Shown here piece by piece: positions 48,085 to 60,632 of a stretch of 64,000 nt of DNA (position 1 is its first letter; each line of letters starts with the position of its first letter). The stretch comes from Eleusine coracana subsp. coracana (Eukaryota > Streptophyta > Magnoliopsida > Poales > Poaceae): positions 50,605,511-50,669,510 of the forward strand of contig CM064424.1 of NCBI GenBank assembly GCA_032690845.1, in the 5' to 3' direction. Under the pieces are notes generated by a model, which searched no databases, was not told the origin of the DNA, and was given only the letters and a program-made list of their open reading frames with translations. The translations under genes were made by a program, and so were the position numbers.

Positions 48085-50668
48085 CTTGTCGCCATCTGGT
48101 ACAAGAGAGAGTCGATGATGCTCCTGTACTCCCTTTGTTTCACCGCTTCACAATCTTCATCTGGGTCAAGTGCCATTGTAGTGGACATTGGTGTAGTCAA
48201 CGGCTTCACATTGACCATGTCAAACTTCTTCAGGAGATCCTTCATATACTTGGCTTGATGTATGAAAGTGCCTTGCTTGCACAACTTGATTTGAAGTCCA
48301 AGAAAGAAGGTGAGCTCGCCCATCATCGACATCTGAAATTCACTTTACATAGCTTCCTAAAATCTGGGCACAAGAACATGAGAGGAACCACAAAAGATGA
48401 TATCATTCACATATATTTGAACCATTAGAAAGTCATTGCCATGCTTTAGAGTGAACAAGGTTTTATCAACACACCCCATGACATACCTGCGCTCTAGCAA
48501 GAAGGTCTTAAGCCTAGCATATCATGTCCTGGGTGCTTGCTTTAGCCCGTACAAAGACTTCTGAAGCTTGTACACACGGTTTGGGTATTTGTGGTGGTCA
48601 AAGCCAGGTGGTTGTCTCACATAAACCTCTTTCTCTATGAAACCATTTAGGAAAGCACTCTTGACATCTATTTGATAAAGTCTAATGCCCTTAGAGGTAG
48701 CAAATGCAAGCAAGATCCTAATGGCTTCTATGTGAGCAATAGGAGCAAAGGTTTCCCCACAGTCTAAGCCTTCTACTTGAGTGAAATCCTAGGCAACAAG
48801 CCTAGCCTTGTTTCTAACAACCTCACCATCATCTCCATGCTTGTTTTTGAATACCCACTTGGTTCCTATGACATTGACACCAACAAGAGGAGCTACTAGG
48901 GTCCATACTTTGTTTCTCTCAATGTTCTCCAACTCCTCATCCATGGCATTAACCCAATGTTCGTCAGATAGTGTGTATCCAACATCCCGGGGTTCAAAGG
49001 TTGCAACAAATAGAGAATTGGTAAAGCAAGCGAGATATGCAGACCTTGACCTTGTAGTCCTCTCATAGAGATTACTGATCAGTTGTTGAGGTGGATGTTG
49101 ACGCTGAATGTGGTGAGGAGCTTCTCCCTCAGAGCCTACATCCACCTCAACCATAGCTGGAGCTGACTCGATAGCTGTTGAAGTCGATGTAGAATCTTCT
49201 AGACCCTCTGCTGGAATGGTATTAGCAGCAACAACAAGCTCGGATGAGAGATGAAGTAAATCATCATCATCAAAGCCCTGTAGGTCCTCATCTACAAAGA
49301 TTCTCTCCTCCATCTCCTTGTTACCTGTAGTCTGAAACAATGCTTGTGCAAGAGTTTGATTCATCAAAAGTTACAATGCAGGACTCTACGATGGTGTTAG
49401 TTTCCAAATTCAAAACTCTGTAGGAATGGCCATGAAGGGTGTAGCCAAGAAAGATGCCATCGGAAGATCTCAACTCAAACTTATCAAGATTGCCACGCTT
49501 GAGAATAAAGCACTTGCAACCAAAGGCACGCAAATGAGAAACAGGTGGCTTCCTCCCAAAACGTAGCTCATAGGAAGTCACATTAAGAATTGAGCACAAA
49601 AAAAACCAAGTGGAAACATAGCAAGCATTGCTAATAGCCTCGGCCCAGAACCACCACGGAGTCCTATGCTCAACGAGCATCGTCCGGGCCATTTCCACCA
49701 AGGTTCTGTTCTTTCTTTCGTCCACACCATTCCGCTAAGGACCATGAGGTGCTGAAAACTGATGCTCAAGACAGAAAGCATCAAAGGAGGAGTTCTTGAG
49801 CTCGGTGCCATTATCATTGTTGATTGGCCGTAATGCACCAGGGAGTTCCTTAAAAAACCTCAAAGCTAAGCTCCCAAAGTGATGAAACACTTCATCCTTG
49901 CTCTCAAAAAGTAAACCCAAGAGTAGCGAGAGAATTTGTCAGCAATCACAAGAACATAACACATCCCACTCGTCGAACGAACCCGAGAAGGAACAACAGT
50001 GTCCATGTGAAGCAACTTTCTAGGGCGTTCAGTCATAACAAAATTGATTGGTGGATGAGAAGTGGCAATCATTTTCCTATGACGACAAGGAGCACAAACC
50101 AAATCCTTATCAAATTTGAGCTTAATCAATCCTCGGATCAAACCTAGGCCACTTAAGCAACAAAGCAAGTCAAAGCTCATGTGACCTAGTCTCCTATGCC
50201 ATTTCCAGAGCTTAGAGGAAGATTCAGCAAACAAGCATTTGTGAGAACTAGGAGAACCAGCAAAATCAGCCTGAAAAACTTTCCCAATGCTAGAAATCCC
50301 ACAAACCAAAGAGCCATTCAAATCAAGAACACAATAAGAATTTTTCTTAATGCGCACTTCCAAACCAACATCAAGCAAATGAGAGATAGAGAGGAGATTG
50401 TACTTGAGATGCTTAACCAACCCAATATCCTTGAGACTGAATTTTTCATTTACCTTTACCGCACCCCTTGCCTTCACTCTCCCTCTCTTGTCATCTCCAA
50501 AGGTTGCATACTCCTGGCTCTTCAAGGGAGTGAGGCTGGAGAACCAGTTTGCATCTCTGGTTATGTGGCGCGAACACCCAGAGTCCATTAGCCACTTGCT
50601 CTTTGGGCCTCCACCTACTGCCTACAAAGAACGAGAAGGAAAGATCGATGACTCAGTGCTGGGGTTAG
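48085..50668 (-). pseudogene. D copia pol: protease, integrase, RT
   Basis: Read on -: protease DSGCSRHI near 50585; GAG-pre-integrase zinc region with WHRRLGHMSFD (about 50190) and CAPCRHRK (about 50095); integrase HMDTV (about 50000), NDNGTEL (about 49815) and ERKNRTLVEMARTM (about 49715); RT start WVFKNKHGDDGE (about 48860), YQIDVKSAFLNGF (about 48690), LYGLKQAPRT, and the catalytic box as YVND instead of YVDD near 48410-48397. FFLGLQIKLCKQG is at about 48310. At least three frameshifts and several stops are present. It continues across element B at 34127. Confidence 0.9.
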
Positions 50669-51748
50669 TGTTGGTTGTAATTACACACCCACTTATATAC
50701 CGCAAGAGGACGGTGTACAGTTGTAGCTCTTTTTCCCTCAGAGTATTCCATGGTTATCGAATCCACAAGGAATGAGCAGAACAATTACTATTAAAGGGTT
50801 ACTAACAAATTGCAATGGGTTGGTTGGTGTGAATGATGACGATGAGAGATTGGAGGGTGAATGTTATTGAAGAGGTAACAGGATAATGAAGGATTCTCTC
50901 CTTATGATTGGTTCACTAGCATGCAACCTTATTCTTATCAACTCGAGTGATAACTCTAATATTCTACAAGACATGGTGGTTTCGTTCACCCTGGCTGTCA
51001 CTACAGAGGCTATTAGCTCCCCACTGGTTTCTTACACTATGTAATGGGCAAAAGTGTATTGGCTGATACACTAATGAAAAGGATAGATAGATGTGCAATT
51101 AAGTTCATCACATAGATTAAATTCATCAAGAGAGTATCAATAAGTATGAGAGTTACATGACCAAATCCCTGCACTGGAGAAGAGAATATGAGACTACTCA
51201 CTCATCCTTCCGCTAGACATAGCAGAGGGATGAGAAATAGCACTGGAATGCGCACGAGCTGATCGGTGCAAGCGTCACGCCACTTGGCGTGACCTTCCTT
51301 CTAGTGGATCTCGTCGGTGTTGACCAATCTTCGCCACCAATATCCTGGAACCCTAGTTCTAATAACTGGTTCTCCCGATTGCCATCTTCTGCTGTCCCCC
51401 TTGGCTCTTGATAATTATCTTCCTTTTATACTTGACGGGATTAGGTCAATTTCCACCGACTCTAACTCGTACTGGGCTGGACCTTCATCTTTCTCGGACT
51501 AGGTCGTGTTTTTGTCATCTTTCCCTTTCACGCCGATCAGCACGACTCCGCATCTGGCCCATCTTCATTACTCTTTAGTTCTTTATCCATAATTGCCCTG
51601 TTTTACACCTGTTTCCTGCAATTACATCAAAAACAGAACAACTACAAATATATGGAAATATGGGGTTAATTTTTAGTCCAAGCCACCAATTTAAGATGCA
51701 AAACATCCCTTTTTGGTAGATAAAATAGGCATCTAGAAACCACCAACA
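50669..51748 (-). repeat. F 3' LTR (1080 bp)
   Basis: On the plus strand it starts TGTTGGTTGTAATT and ends CCACCAACA, a clear inverted end. A minus-strand TATAAAAGG lies at 51422-51430. Contains GATCGGTGCAAGCGT at about 51260, a motif shared with the accessory gene of F. Flanking GTTAG (50664-50668) would be the left target duplication; the partner lies outside the window. Confidence 0.88.
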
Positions 51749-52847
51749 GTGCCCCCACACTCAAATCATTGCTTGTCCTCGAGCAATACAAAATCAAATA
51801 TGTAACAAGAATCTTCACACCATCTCTCATGCAATCAATCTCAATCATCATTTTTACTCGTTGTCCCTTCACAAAGATTTTCTCTCATCTCCTTTCAACC
51901 AATTGACACATCATACTTGAACTTAATCAAATTACCACAAAACCTTTTCAAAAACAATTTTAGTTCTCCTCAACTCATATTTAGCATCAAACATCAAGCA
52001 TTTGGTCCTCTCTAGATCTCTCAAGTGTATTTCCTTCCCTCTCCTATCTAATCAAGGATTGTATGTGGATCTTGGAGGGCTATATAACTCAATTAAACCA
52101 TAAGATTAACCATGCTAACAATGTGCTCAATCGTGCCCACTAAGAAAGAATTTTCTTGGAAAATAACTTTAATGGAGAAGAGGAATCTAGAAGATCTAAA
52201 GAAAATAAAGAAAAATATTTTAATGAGAACGATGGCAAAGAATTAGAAATAATCAGAAAGCTGCTTTCTTTGATGACATTATTGCCTATTAGGGAATACA
52301 TTTTCTCTTTATCTTAATATATATATATATATAGACCATGCCAACCGACGCAATGTTGCACCGATCGGCGCTGTTGAAAATATATATATCTTTTCTTTTA
52401 CTCTTTTTCTATTCCCGATATAATTAGCAATTTCTGTCTTGCATCAGTAGCGGAAATTTTCTGAATTCCCTTTTATTGAAAATATAGGTTGTATCAAGGA
52501 GGAGGGAGAAACAAAGATGTATGAGCTCCATGATAGCAAGGAATTTGAATGGATAAAAATGTCTAGAAATACAGAGATAAACAAATAGACCATCCTTTCC
52601 TAACTTGGTCGAAATCACGAGCAAAAAGTTGACAAAGTTACTTACAATCCAATTAGTTCAAATGTGTAGCTTGCTCTCATTCACTCGGCTATGTAGGCAT
52701 ATTTATACCTTGCTTTTGCTTTAGCTTATGATGAGTCAAAAGAAATTTTCACAAATACAAAGCTCAAAAGTTAAGTGATAACCAACTAATTCAAGTAATC
52801 AACCAATCGATCATCGAAAAGACAAGATGAATAGTATGGGGCACTTT
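51749..52847 (-). other. F 3' internal part with polypurine tract, non-coding
   Basis: Minus-strand GTGTGGGGGCAC at 51749-51760 is the polypurine tract. No believable ORF. An (AT)n run lies at about 52314-52334, and GCACCGATCGGCGC at about 52357-52370. Confidence 0.7.
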
Positions 52848-53771
52848 TGATGAGGACATCACTCCTATGGATACACACAACACTCCTCCAAATCTGGACT
52901 TGCAAGGTCCAATGACTAGAGATCATGCACGACAACTAAATTTAGAGGTGAGCTCGTTCCTACGTTCTTCGCTATATGTTACTTTTGAGAATGGTTTGCT
53001 ACCTAATGATTATTTTATGATTAGAAACCATGGAGAGGACCAGGAGATGATGGGAGAAGGATTTGGAAACGTGGAGGGCCAGCAAGGGCTTGGAAGCCAA
53101 AGTGGAGGCCCAATCAAAACCGACTTCGAGTCTGTTTCGGGGCCCAGGACCAGTTTGTACTAAAACGGTCGCCCAGGACGCATACGGACTCGGATTTGGA
53201 CGTTATACATATGCACGGAAAGATAAGGAGAAGACCTTTCCAATGCCGCCGGGCTCATGTCAAAATTCATCCGGAGTCATCGGGAATCGACAAAACAAGA
53301 GAGAGTCCAGAATCTGTGTTGGTGCTGCGTCGCTTATTTTTTGTCTTTGGGCCTTGTATCTAGTTGAGCCCAATTCGGGGCGCATCCAGAGGGTCTTGCA
53401 CGACCCTAGGGTCTTTATATACAGCCACCGCCGCACCATTAGGGTTCGGGTTTTGCTTAGATCAATTCTGTTCATAAACAGTTTCACCGTTTATCGGTTT
53501 GTGAGACCCCAACTTCGAGAGTTTAATCATACATCTGCAATTGTGTTGCATTCTTCGTTGTTCTTGCTTGTGTTCTTGATTCGCAGGCAGGGATTAGCCT
53601 TCTCGGCGAGGTCAATCGTCTTTTGGACGGTTGATAACCAGAGGAGACGTCGTGCTGCGATTGCGGGGTTTAGAACGTGCTGTTCTGAAGCCGGATCGAT
53701 TTGTGTGTCGCCTCCGACCAAATCAACTTACCAAGAACCTTTCGGAAGATCGGGAACCCTTGTCCACATCA
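52848..53771 (+). repeat. H 5' LTR (924 bp)
   Basis: TGATGAGGACATC...GTCCACATCA. TATA-like TTATATA at about 53415-53421. The first base of the 3' copy at 59709 is G where this copy has T. Confidence 0.93.
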
Positions 53772-53773
53772 AG

Positions 53774-53785
53774 TGGTATCAGAGC
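53774..53785 (+). other. H primer-binding site
   Basis: Perfect TGGTATCAGAGC, two bases after the LTR; initiator Met tRNA type. Confidence 0.95.
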
Positions 53786-54967
53786 TTTGGGTGCACCGTC
53801 AGGTTCATACTACCCTTTAGTTTTGTTTTCGTGTTCTTCCTATCGTCCACTGAAAATACCAAAAAAAAATTTTTCCCCGCCCATAACCACGTGTTTAGTC
53901 TTTGCATATTTCAATTTCAGAGTCCGTAGTGTTGAGTTTGTGCCCTAGTTCTTGTTTAGTCGCTGGTTTAGTTTGTGTTTTTGTCGTCAGTAGTGTTTCC
54001 CTTGCAACCCTAGCCGCCATCCCCCTCACCATCCTCGGTTTTGTCGGCTTTGTGTGCTAGGGTTGATTGATCAACACGCACACCCTAGTCCTGCCCTAAA
54101 CCTACCCTCACCACCTCGGACCAATTTTCACAAATTCCACTTTCCGCTGCATCCACCTTGCTAAAAAAAAAATCCCTACCCGACCCCAAGCCCGACTCGG
54201 ATTTCACTGAAACCACCGGGTTCTTCAAAACCGATTCCGACACCCCTTCGGTAAAACAGCCATAACTTTTCGCTCGGTTGTCCGTTTTGGCTGAAATTTT
54301 TACAGGAGATTCTAGACGAAAAGTTGAGCATACCCACACTGTGTGCCCTCATCAAAAAATTCAAAAAAATCGGGAAGATAAAGAAAAAATTCATTCAAGT
54401 TGAAACCCGACGTTTTCTGAAACTTCAAGATTTTCTGTAGGCCACGTCCTAGCTCGGTTTGAGCTGAAATTTTTTGTGGTTTCTCCCTGTTTGCTAGTCA
54501 GTTGGAAAAAAATATCAAAAAAATAAAATAAAAAAAAAAGAAATTTGGGATTCCTACTAGTGCTCCATCTAGCCCCCTGAAATTTCTGAGTTTGGCTGTT
54601 TTACACTAAGCCCCCTGTTATCGGCTGTGTCCCTTTGTCTCCTTGTTTCTTCTTTGCTATCACTACTGTTCTCGGACATAGTTAGACCAGCAACTAGGGA
54701 CAAGTTACTTGGGCACTTATTCAGCTTTACTATCTGTTTTTGATTTGTGTGCCACTCATATATACATATTTGGCCTTCCTAGCTCTACATACTTCTTCTG
54801 GACAGCACATAGGTTATTTGGTAACCCTTGCAATCGTGGAACACTTCTCCCTGGTATCCTTCGCTTTGTTGTTTTCAGAACTTTGTAAGAGCTTTGCAAG
54901 AGGCTTACTTTTGCTGTGTTGAGAGGCACCACTGCTTAGTAGTTTTGTAGGGATAACCTTCACTTTT
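53786..54967 (+). other. H leader, non-coding
   Basis: About 1.2 kb between the primer site and gag. Several A-rich runs (53865-53874, 54164-54173, 54515-54540). No ORF I trust. Confidence 0.6.
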
Positions 54968-57900
54968 TTGTTTCCTGTTTTGGTGTTTCTGATGTCAGGA
55001 AGCGACGGGGAGGGTGCTTCACCCTCAAAATTGGATGAGTGCGTGAGCCAAAATCAGTTACAGAAGGCTTTGCAGGCGGTTCAGAGTGATTTGGCAGAAA
55101 CGATCACCAGGGCCGTCACCGACGCCGTCACCAAGCTTCACCTGGGAGAAAGCATTGAGCGGTTGGATAAGAGAGTCTCTAAGTTAACCGATCAGGTTGT
55201 CGAATTGGAGACCGCTCACAAGACCAACAACAACAACAACAACAACACCAACACCAACAACAACACCAACAACAACGTTGAAGGCGATCATGATGAAGCA
55301 ACGGTGTATAAGGCTGATGGCACCGTCGATAGGTCAGCTACAAGGACCGCAAGGTTACGACGCCGTTTGCAATGTAACCCTTAAGGTATGGGTGGTTTCC
55401 ACAACCACACCCGTCGCACACAAGGTAACTATGCTCCAGATGATCCGTATGCTAAAATTAAGTTTTCAATTCCTTCGTTTTCGGGTCAATACGATGGTGA
55501 TGCTTACCTTGATTGGGAAATGACGGTAGAACAAAAATTTAATGCCCACCTTGTTCCTGAACAACATAGAGTTAGACAAGCCACTAGTGAGTTTAAGGAC
55601 TTTGCTATTGTTTGGTGGAGTGGTCTAGCTGCTGAAACCGATTTGCCTACTACTTGGGAAGAACATAAGGTAGAAATGCGTGATCGTTTTGTTCCTCCTT
55701 CTTTTTATAGAGAAATTCGTAATAAACTGCAGCGTTTAGATCAAGGAGATAAAACTGTTCAGGAGTACTTTAGTGAGCTTCAGAAGGGTTTGATTCGTTT
55801 TGCTGTGGTTGAAAAAGTAGAGGATCAGATTTGTCGCTTTTATTCTGGTTTGAGAAAAGAAATTCAGGACATCCTTGATTATAAAGAATTTTATACCCTC
55901 AACCAGTGTTTCCAGTATGCTATGCTTGCAGAGAAAGAATCACAGGGACTTTTCCAGGCTTTTGAGGAGTACAGCAAGTCCAGGAATTTCTACCCACCAC
56001 GGCCGACGGGGACTTCGGGGCTGCCCAAGCCATCTTTCCGGCGGCCCCCACCAGCTAGTGTTGTTTCTGCAGCACCAAGATCAGCCCCTGCCCCTTCTAC
56101 GCGCTCAGGTAAAAATTCTGTGCAGGTACCGGCTAGTAGTGCCTCCTCTGTTGCTTCGACGGGACGCACTACAGGGATTCAGTGCCACCGCTGCCATGGT
56201 CTTGGCCATGTGCAGAAAGATTGCCCAAGTAGGCGGGCATATGTGGCGACAGATGATGGCGGTTACATGAGCGCCTCCGATGTGGAGGAGGAGGAGGAGG
56301 ATGTCGCTGCCACCAGCGGTGACCTCGTCCTTGGAGGCGGAGATACCACGGGCTATATGAATATTATTGTGCAGCGTGTGCTTAGCACACAAGTCCAGCA
56401 GCCCGAGATGATGCAGCGACATAACTTGTTCCAGATTTTCTTCGTCATCAAGAACCGTCGGGCACGTGTCATCATTGATGGAGGAAGCTGCAACAATTTG
56501 GTGAGTTCTGATGTGGTTAAGAAGCTTGATTTGACCATACGCCCACATCCACATCCATACTACATTCAGTGGTTAAATGACTCTGGAAAAGCTAAGGTAA
56601 CACAAACTTGCAGAGTTCCTTTTTCCATTGGTTCCTATGTGGATTCTGTTGATTGTGATGTTGTACCCATGCAAGCTTGTTCACTTTTATTGGGTAAACC
56701 TTGGGAATTTGATAATGATGCTGTACACCATGGTAAAAGTAATAAGTACACTTTTATGCATAAAGAAACTAAAATTACTTTGTTACCAATGACCCCTGCT
56801 GAAATTGTACAAGCTGATTTAGAACGAGCTGCTAGTTTGAAAAATAAACGCCCTCAAATTCAGCAACCTGTTAATTCTGCTTCTACACCAAGTAATGTTA
56901 ATGATTCTTCATGTTCTAAGGGTGCTGCAATTAAATTACAAGGTCGTTCATGTCTTGCCACAAAATCTGAGCTTGCTGAAATTTCTACTGATGATATTTG
57001 CTATGCTTTGATATGCAAACAAGCCTTGTTTTTGCTTGGTGATATTGCTTCTAGTGCTTTGCCTCCTGCTGTCACTAACCTTTTGCAGGAGTATGAGGAT
57101 GTTTTCCCAGCTGAGATACCACCGGGATTGCCACCTTTGAGAGGGATTGAGCATCAAATTGATTTGATTCCTGGTGCTACTTTACCAAACCGTGCTGCTT
57201 ATAGGACCAACCCTGAGGAGACTAAGGAGATACAACGACAAGTCCAAGACCTTTTGGATCGTGGGTATGTTCGTCAATCACTTAGTCCTTGTGCTGTTCC
57301 TGTACTTTTGGTTCCTAAGAAAGATGGTTCTTGGCGTATGTGTGTAGATTGTAGAGCCATTAATAACATTACTATTAGGTATCGTCATCCTATTCCTAGG
57401 CTAGACGACATGATTGATGAGTTATGTGGTGCTATAATTTTCACTAAAATTGATTTGTGTAGTGGCTACCATCAAATTAGAATGAAACTTGGAGATGAAT
57501 GGAAAACAGCTTTCAAAACCAAATTCGGGTTGTATGAGTGGTTAGTAATGCCTTTTGGGTTAACTAATGCACCCAGTACTTTCATGCGTTTGATGAATGA
57601 GGTTTTAAGACCTTTTATTGGCAAATTTGTGGTTGTTTACTTTGATGATATCTTGATTTATAGCAAATCCACGGATGATCATATGATTCATTTGCGTGCT
57701 GTTTTTGATGCTTTGCGAGCTGCATGTTTATTTGGTAACCTTGAGAAGTGCACCTTTTGCATGGATCGAGTCTCTTTTCTTGGCTATGTTGTGACTCCAC
57801 AGGGAATTGAGGTGGATGAGGTGAAGATTGAAGCCATAAAGAGCTGGCCTGTACCAAAAACTATCACACAGGTGAGGAGTTTTCTTGGTCTTGCAGGTTT

Positions 57901-58393
57901 CTACCGCCGCTTTGTCAAAGATTTCAGCACCATTGCTGCACCATTGCATGAGTTGACAAAGAAGGGCGTTGACTTCCATTTTGGTAAGGTACATCATGAG
58001 TCTTTTGATGCTTTGAAGGACAAACTTACACATGCACCATTGCTGCAATTACCCAATTTTGATAAGACTTTTGAGCTTGAATGTGATGCTAGTGGTATAG
58101 GCATTGGTGGTGTTCTGATGCAAGATGGTAAACCTGTTGCATACTTTAGTGAGAAAATTACTGGGCCTGTTTTGAATTATTCCACGTATGATAAGGAACT
58201 ATATGCACTTGTACGTTCTTTAGAAACGTGGCGTCATTATTTGTTGCCCAAAGAATTTGTTATTCATTCTGATCATGAATCACTTAAGTATATTCGTTCT
58301 CAATGTAATTTGAACCGTAGACATGCTAAATGGGTTGAGTTTATTGAGTCTTTTCCTTATATATTAAACATAAGAAAGGGAAGGATAATGTGA
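54968..58393 (+). pseudogene. H gag-protease-RT-RNase H
   Basis: One frame from about 54968 (likely start ATG 54992, MSGSDGEGAS) to 58393, broken only by TAA at 55382-55384. The N-terminus has a heptad-like stretch (SIERLDKRVSKLTDQVVELE) and an Asn/Thr run coded by AAC repeats (55227-55275). The Gag core is FSIPSFSGQYDGDAYLDWE, followed by RFVPPSFYREI. The zinc knuckle CHRCHGLGHVQKDC lies at about 56180-56223. The protease motif is IIDGGSCNNL (N1 has IIDTGSCNNL). RT has SWRMCVDCRAIN and the catalytic YFDD (about 57640-57651). RNase H has CDASGIGIG, YDKELYALV and HSDHESLKY. The frame is lost near 58365 by a one-base change. This is the longest open frame in the window. Confidence 0.93.
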
Positions 58394-60024
58394 TTGCTGA
58401 TGCTTTATCTAGGCGATATACTTTGTTATCTCAACTTGATTGTAGAATATTTAGACTTGAGGCAATTAAAGAATAATATGTTGCTGATGTTAATTTTAAA
58501 GATGTATTGTTGCACTGTAAAGAAGGTCGTGCTTGGAACAAATTTGTGTTGAGTGATGGTTTCTTGTTTAGAGCTAACCACCTACGCATTCCAGTTGGTT
58601 CCGTTCGTCTTTTGTTGTTGCAGGAGGCGCATGAAGGTGGATTGATGGGTCATTTTGGTGCTAAGAAGACGGAGGATATTTTGGCCACACACTTCTTTTG
58701 ACCAAGGATGAGGAAAGATGTTGAGCGTTTTGTTGCTCGCTGCACTACATGTCAAAAAGCTAAGTCTCGTTTGAATCCACATGGTTTATACATGCCACTT
58801 CCTGTTCCTTCTATTCCTTGGGCGGATATTTCTAGGGACTTTGTTTTAGGACTGTCTAGGACTAAGAGGGGGAGCGATAGCATTTTTGTTATTGTGGATC
58901 ATTTTTTTCAAGATGGCACACTTTATACCATGTCATAAAACTGATGATGCTAGTTATATGCTGACCTTTTTTTTAAAGAAATTGTACGTTTGCATGGTAT
59001 GCCTTCTACTATTGTTTCAGATCGTGATGCAAAATTCTTGAGTCATTTTTGGCGCACGCTTTGGAATAAGTTGGGTACAAAGTTGTTATTTTCTACAACT
59101 TGTCATCCACAAACTGATGGACAAACTGAGGTTGTGAACCGCACTTTGGGTACTATGTTGCGAGCTATTTTGAAGAAAAATTTGACGCAATGGGAAGAAT
59201 GCTTGCCTCATGTTGAGTTTGCTTATAATCGGGCAACACATTCTACAACCAAGGTAAGTCCATTCAAGGTAGTGTATGGTTTTGATCCCCGTACTCCACT
59301 TGATATACTTCCTCTACCTATTAATGAGAGAGTTCATATTGATGCTAAGGAGTGTGCTGAATTTATTTTGCAAATACAAGAGTCCACTAGACTTAGCATT
59401 GAAAAGATGAATGAAAAGTATAAAATTGCTGGTAGTAAGGGAAGAAAGGAAGTAAAGCTTGATGTAGGAGATTTAGTGTGGTTACACTTAAGGAAGGATA
59501 GATTTCCAGAATTGAGAAAGTCTAAACTAATGCCTAGAGCTGATGGTCCATTCAAAATAATAGAGAAGATTAATGATAATGTATACAAACTTGAGTTGCC
59601 TCCCGAGTTCGGGGTTAGTCCTATTTTTAACATTTCAGATTTGAAACCATACTTGGGAGAAGAGGATGAGCTTGAGTCGAGGACGACTCCACTTCAAGAG
59701 GGGGAGGAGGATGAGGACATCACTCCTATGGATACACACAACACTCCTCCAAATCTGGACTTGCAAGATCCAATGACTAGAGCTCGTGCACGACAACTAA
59801 ATTTAGAGGTGAGCTCGTTCCTACGTTCTTCGCTATATGTTACTTTTGAGAATGGTTTGCTACCTAATGATTATTTTATGATTAGAAACCATGGAGATGA
59901 CCAGGAGATGATGGGAGAAGGATTTGGAAACGTGGAGGGCCAGCAAGGGCTTGGAAGCCAAAGTGGAGGCCCAATCAAAACCGACTTCGAGTCTGTTTCG
60001 GGGCCCAGGACCAGTCTGTATTAA
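58366..60024 (+). pseudogene. H integrase and LTR-encoded tail
   Basis: After the frameshift: KKGKDNVIADALSRR, a stop near 58474, the zinc region EAHEGGLMGHFG...CTTCQKAKS, and a stop at 58699-58701. The first catalytic aspartate is in SRDFVLGLS. A frameshift follows near 58905-58985, then SDRDAKFL, and the glutamate in GQTEVVNRTLG (about 59118-59150). The C-terminal part DGPFKIIEKINDNVYKLEL leads to ESRTTPLQEGEED. The open frame 58990-60024 crosses into the 3' LTR at 59709, so the last 100 or so residues (PMTRARARQLNLEVSSFL included) are LTR-encoded. Confidence 0.9.
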
Positions 60025-60632
60025 AACGGTCGCCCAGAACACATACGGACTCGGATTTGGACGTTCTACATATGCACGGAAAGATAAGGAGAAGACCTTT
60101 CCAATGCCGCCGGGCTCATGTCAAAATTCATCCGGAGTCATCAGGAATCGTCAAAACAAGAGAGAGTCCAGAATCTGTGTTGGTGCTGCGTTGCTTATTT
60201 TTTGTCTTTGGGCCTTGTATCTAGTTGAGCCCAATTCGGGGTGCATCCAGAGGGTCTTGCACGACCCTAGGGTCTTTATATATAGCCACCATCACACCAT
60301 TAGGGTTCGGGTTTTGCTTAGATCAATTATGTTCATAAACAGTTTCGCCGTTCATCGGTTTGTGAGACCCCAACTTCGAGAGTTTAATCATACATCTGCA
60401 ATTGTGTTGCATTCTTCGTTGTTCTTGCTTGTGTTCTTGATTCGCAGGCAGGGATTAGCCTTCTCGGCGAGGTCAATCGTCTTTTGGACGGTTGATAACC
60501 AGAGGAGACGTCGTGCTGCGATTGCGGGGTTTAGAACGTGCTGTTCTGAAGCCGGATCGATTTGTGTGTCGCCTCCGACCAAATCAACTTACCAAGAACC
60601 TTTCGGAAGATCGGGAACCCTTGTCCACATCA
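59709..60632 (+). repeat. H 3' LTR (924 bp)
   Basis: Matches 52848-53771. Preceded by the purine-rich AGAGGGGGAGGA tract. TATA-like TTTATATATAG at about 60274-60284. Confidence 0.93.

Larger units (their letters stand above)
31983..50668 (-). mobile_element. Element D: copia retrotransposon, split by chromovirus B
   Basis: Minus-strand pieces: truncated 3' LTR 31983-32558, 3' internal part 32559-34127, pol 48085-50668. Removing B (34128-48084) and one CTTGT copy restores reading-frame continuity through the RT motif RPDIHF, which proves that the two pieces were one gene. The LTR piece is about 580 bp of a family like the D1 LTR and is cut by element C. The gag end is cut off by element F at 50669. 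The motif style suggests the SIRE/Maximus side of copia, but I am not certain. Confidence 0.85.
52848..60632 (+). mobile_element. Element H: Ty3/gypsy with near-intact gag-pol
   Basis: LTRs 52848-53771 and 59709-60632, 924 bp each, with about 20 differences by eye (about 2 percent, mostly transitions). Primer site, gag and pol lie between. Target duplication ACTTT (52843-52847) against ACATT (60633-60637), one change. The polyprotein frame runs into the 3' LTR, as in CRM-type chromoviruses, and no ordinary chromodomain is seen; lineage placement beyond Ty3/gypsy is tentative. It is the youngest-looking insertion and a relative of N1. Confidence 0.92.

Noticed and set aside
53063..53929. A 288-codon ORF in the H 5' LTR and leader, and its twin at 59924-60658
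   Set aside because: Its frame differs from the polyprotein frame that enters the LTR, it crosses the LTR end and primer site in the 5' copy, and it shows no domain. It is open mainly because the LTRs are young.
55227..55275. AAC repeat as a non-coding microsatellite
   Set aside because: It is in frame and encodes an Asn/Thr run inside the H gag, so it is part of the coding sequence.
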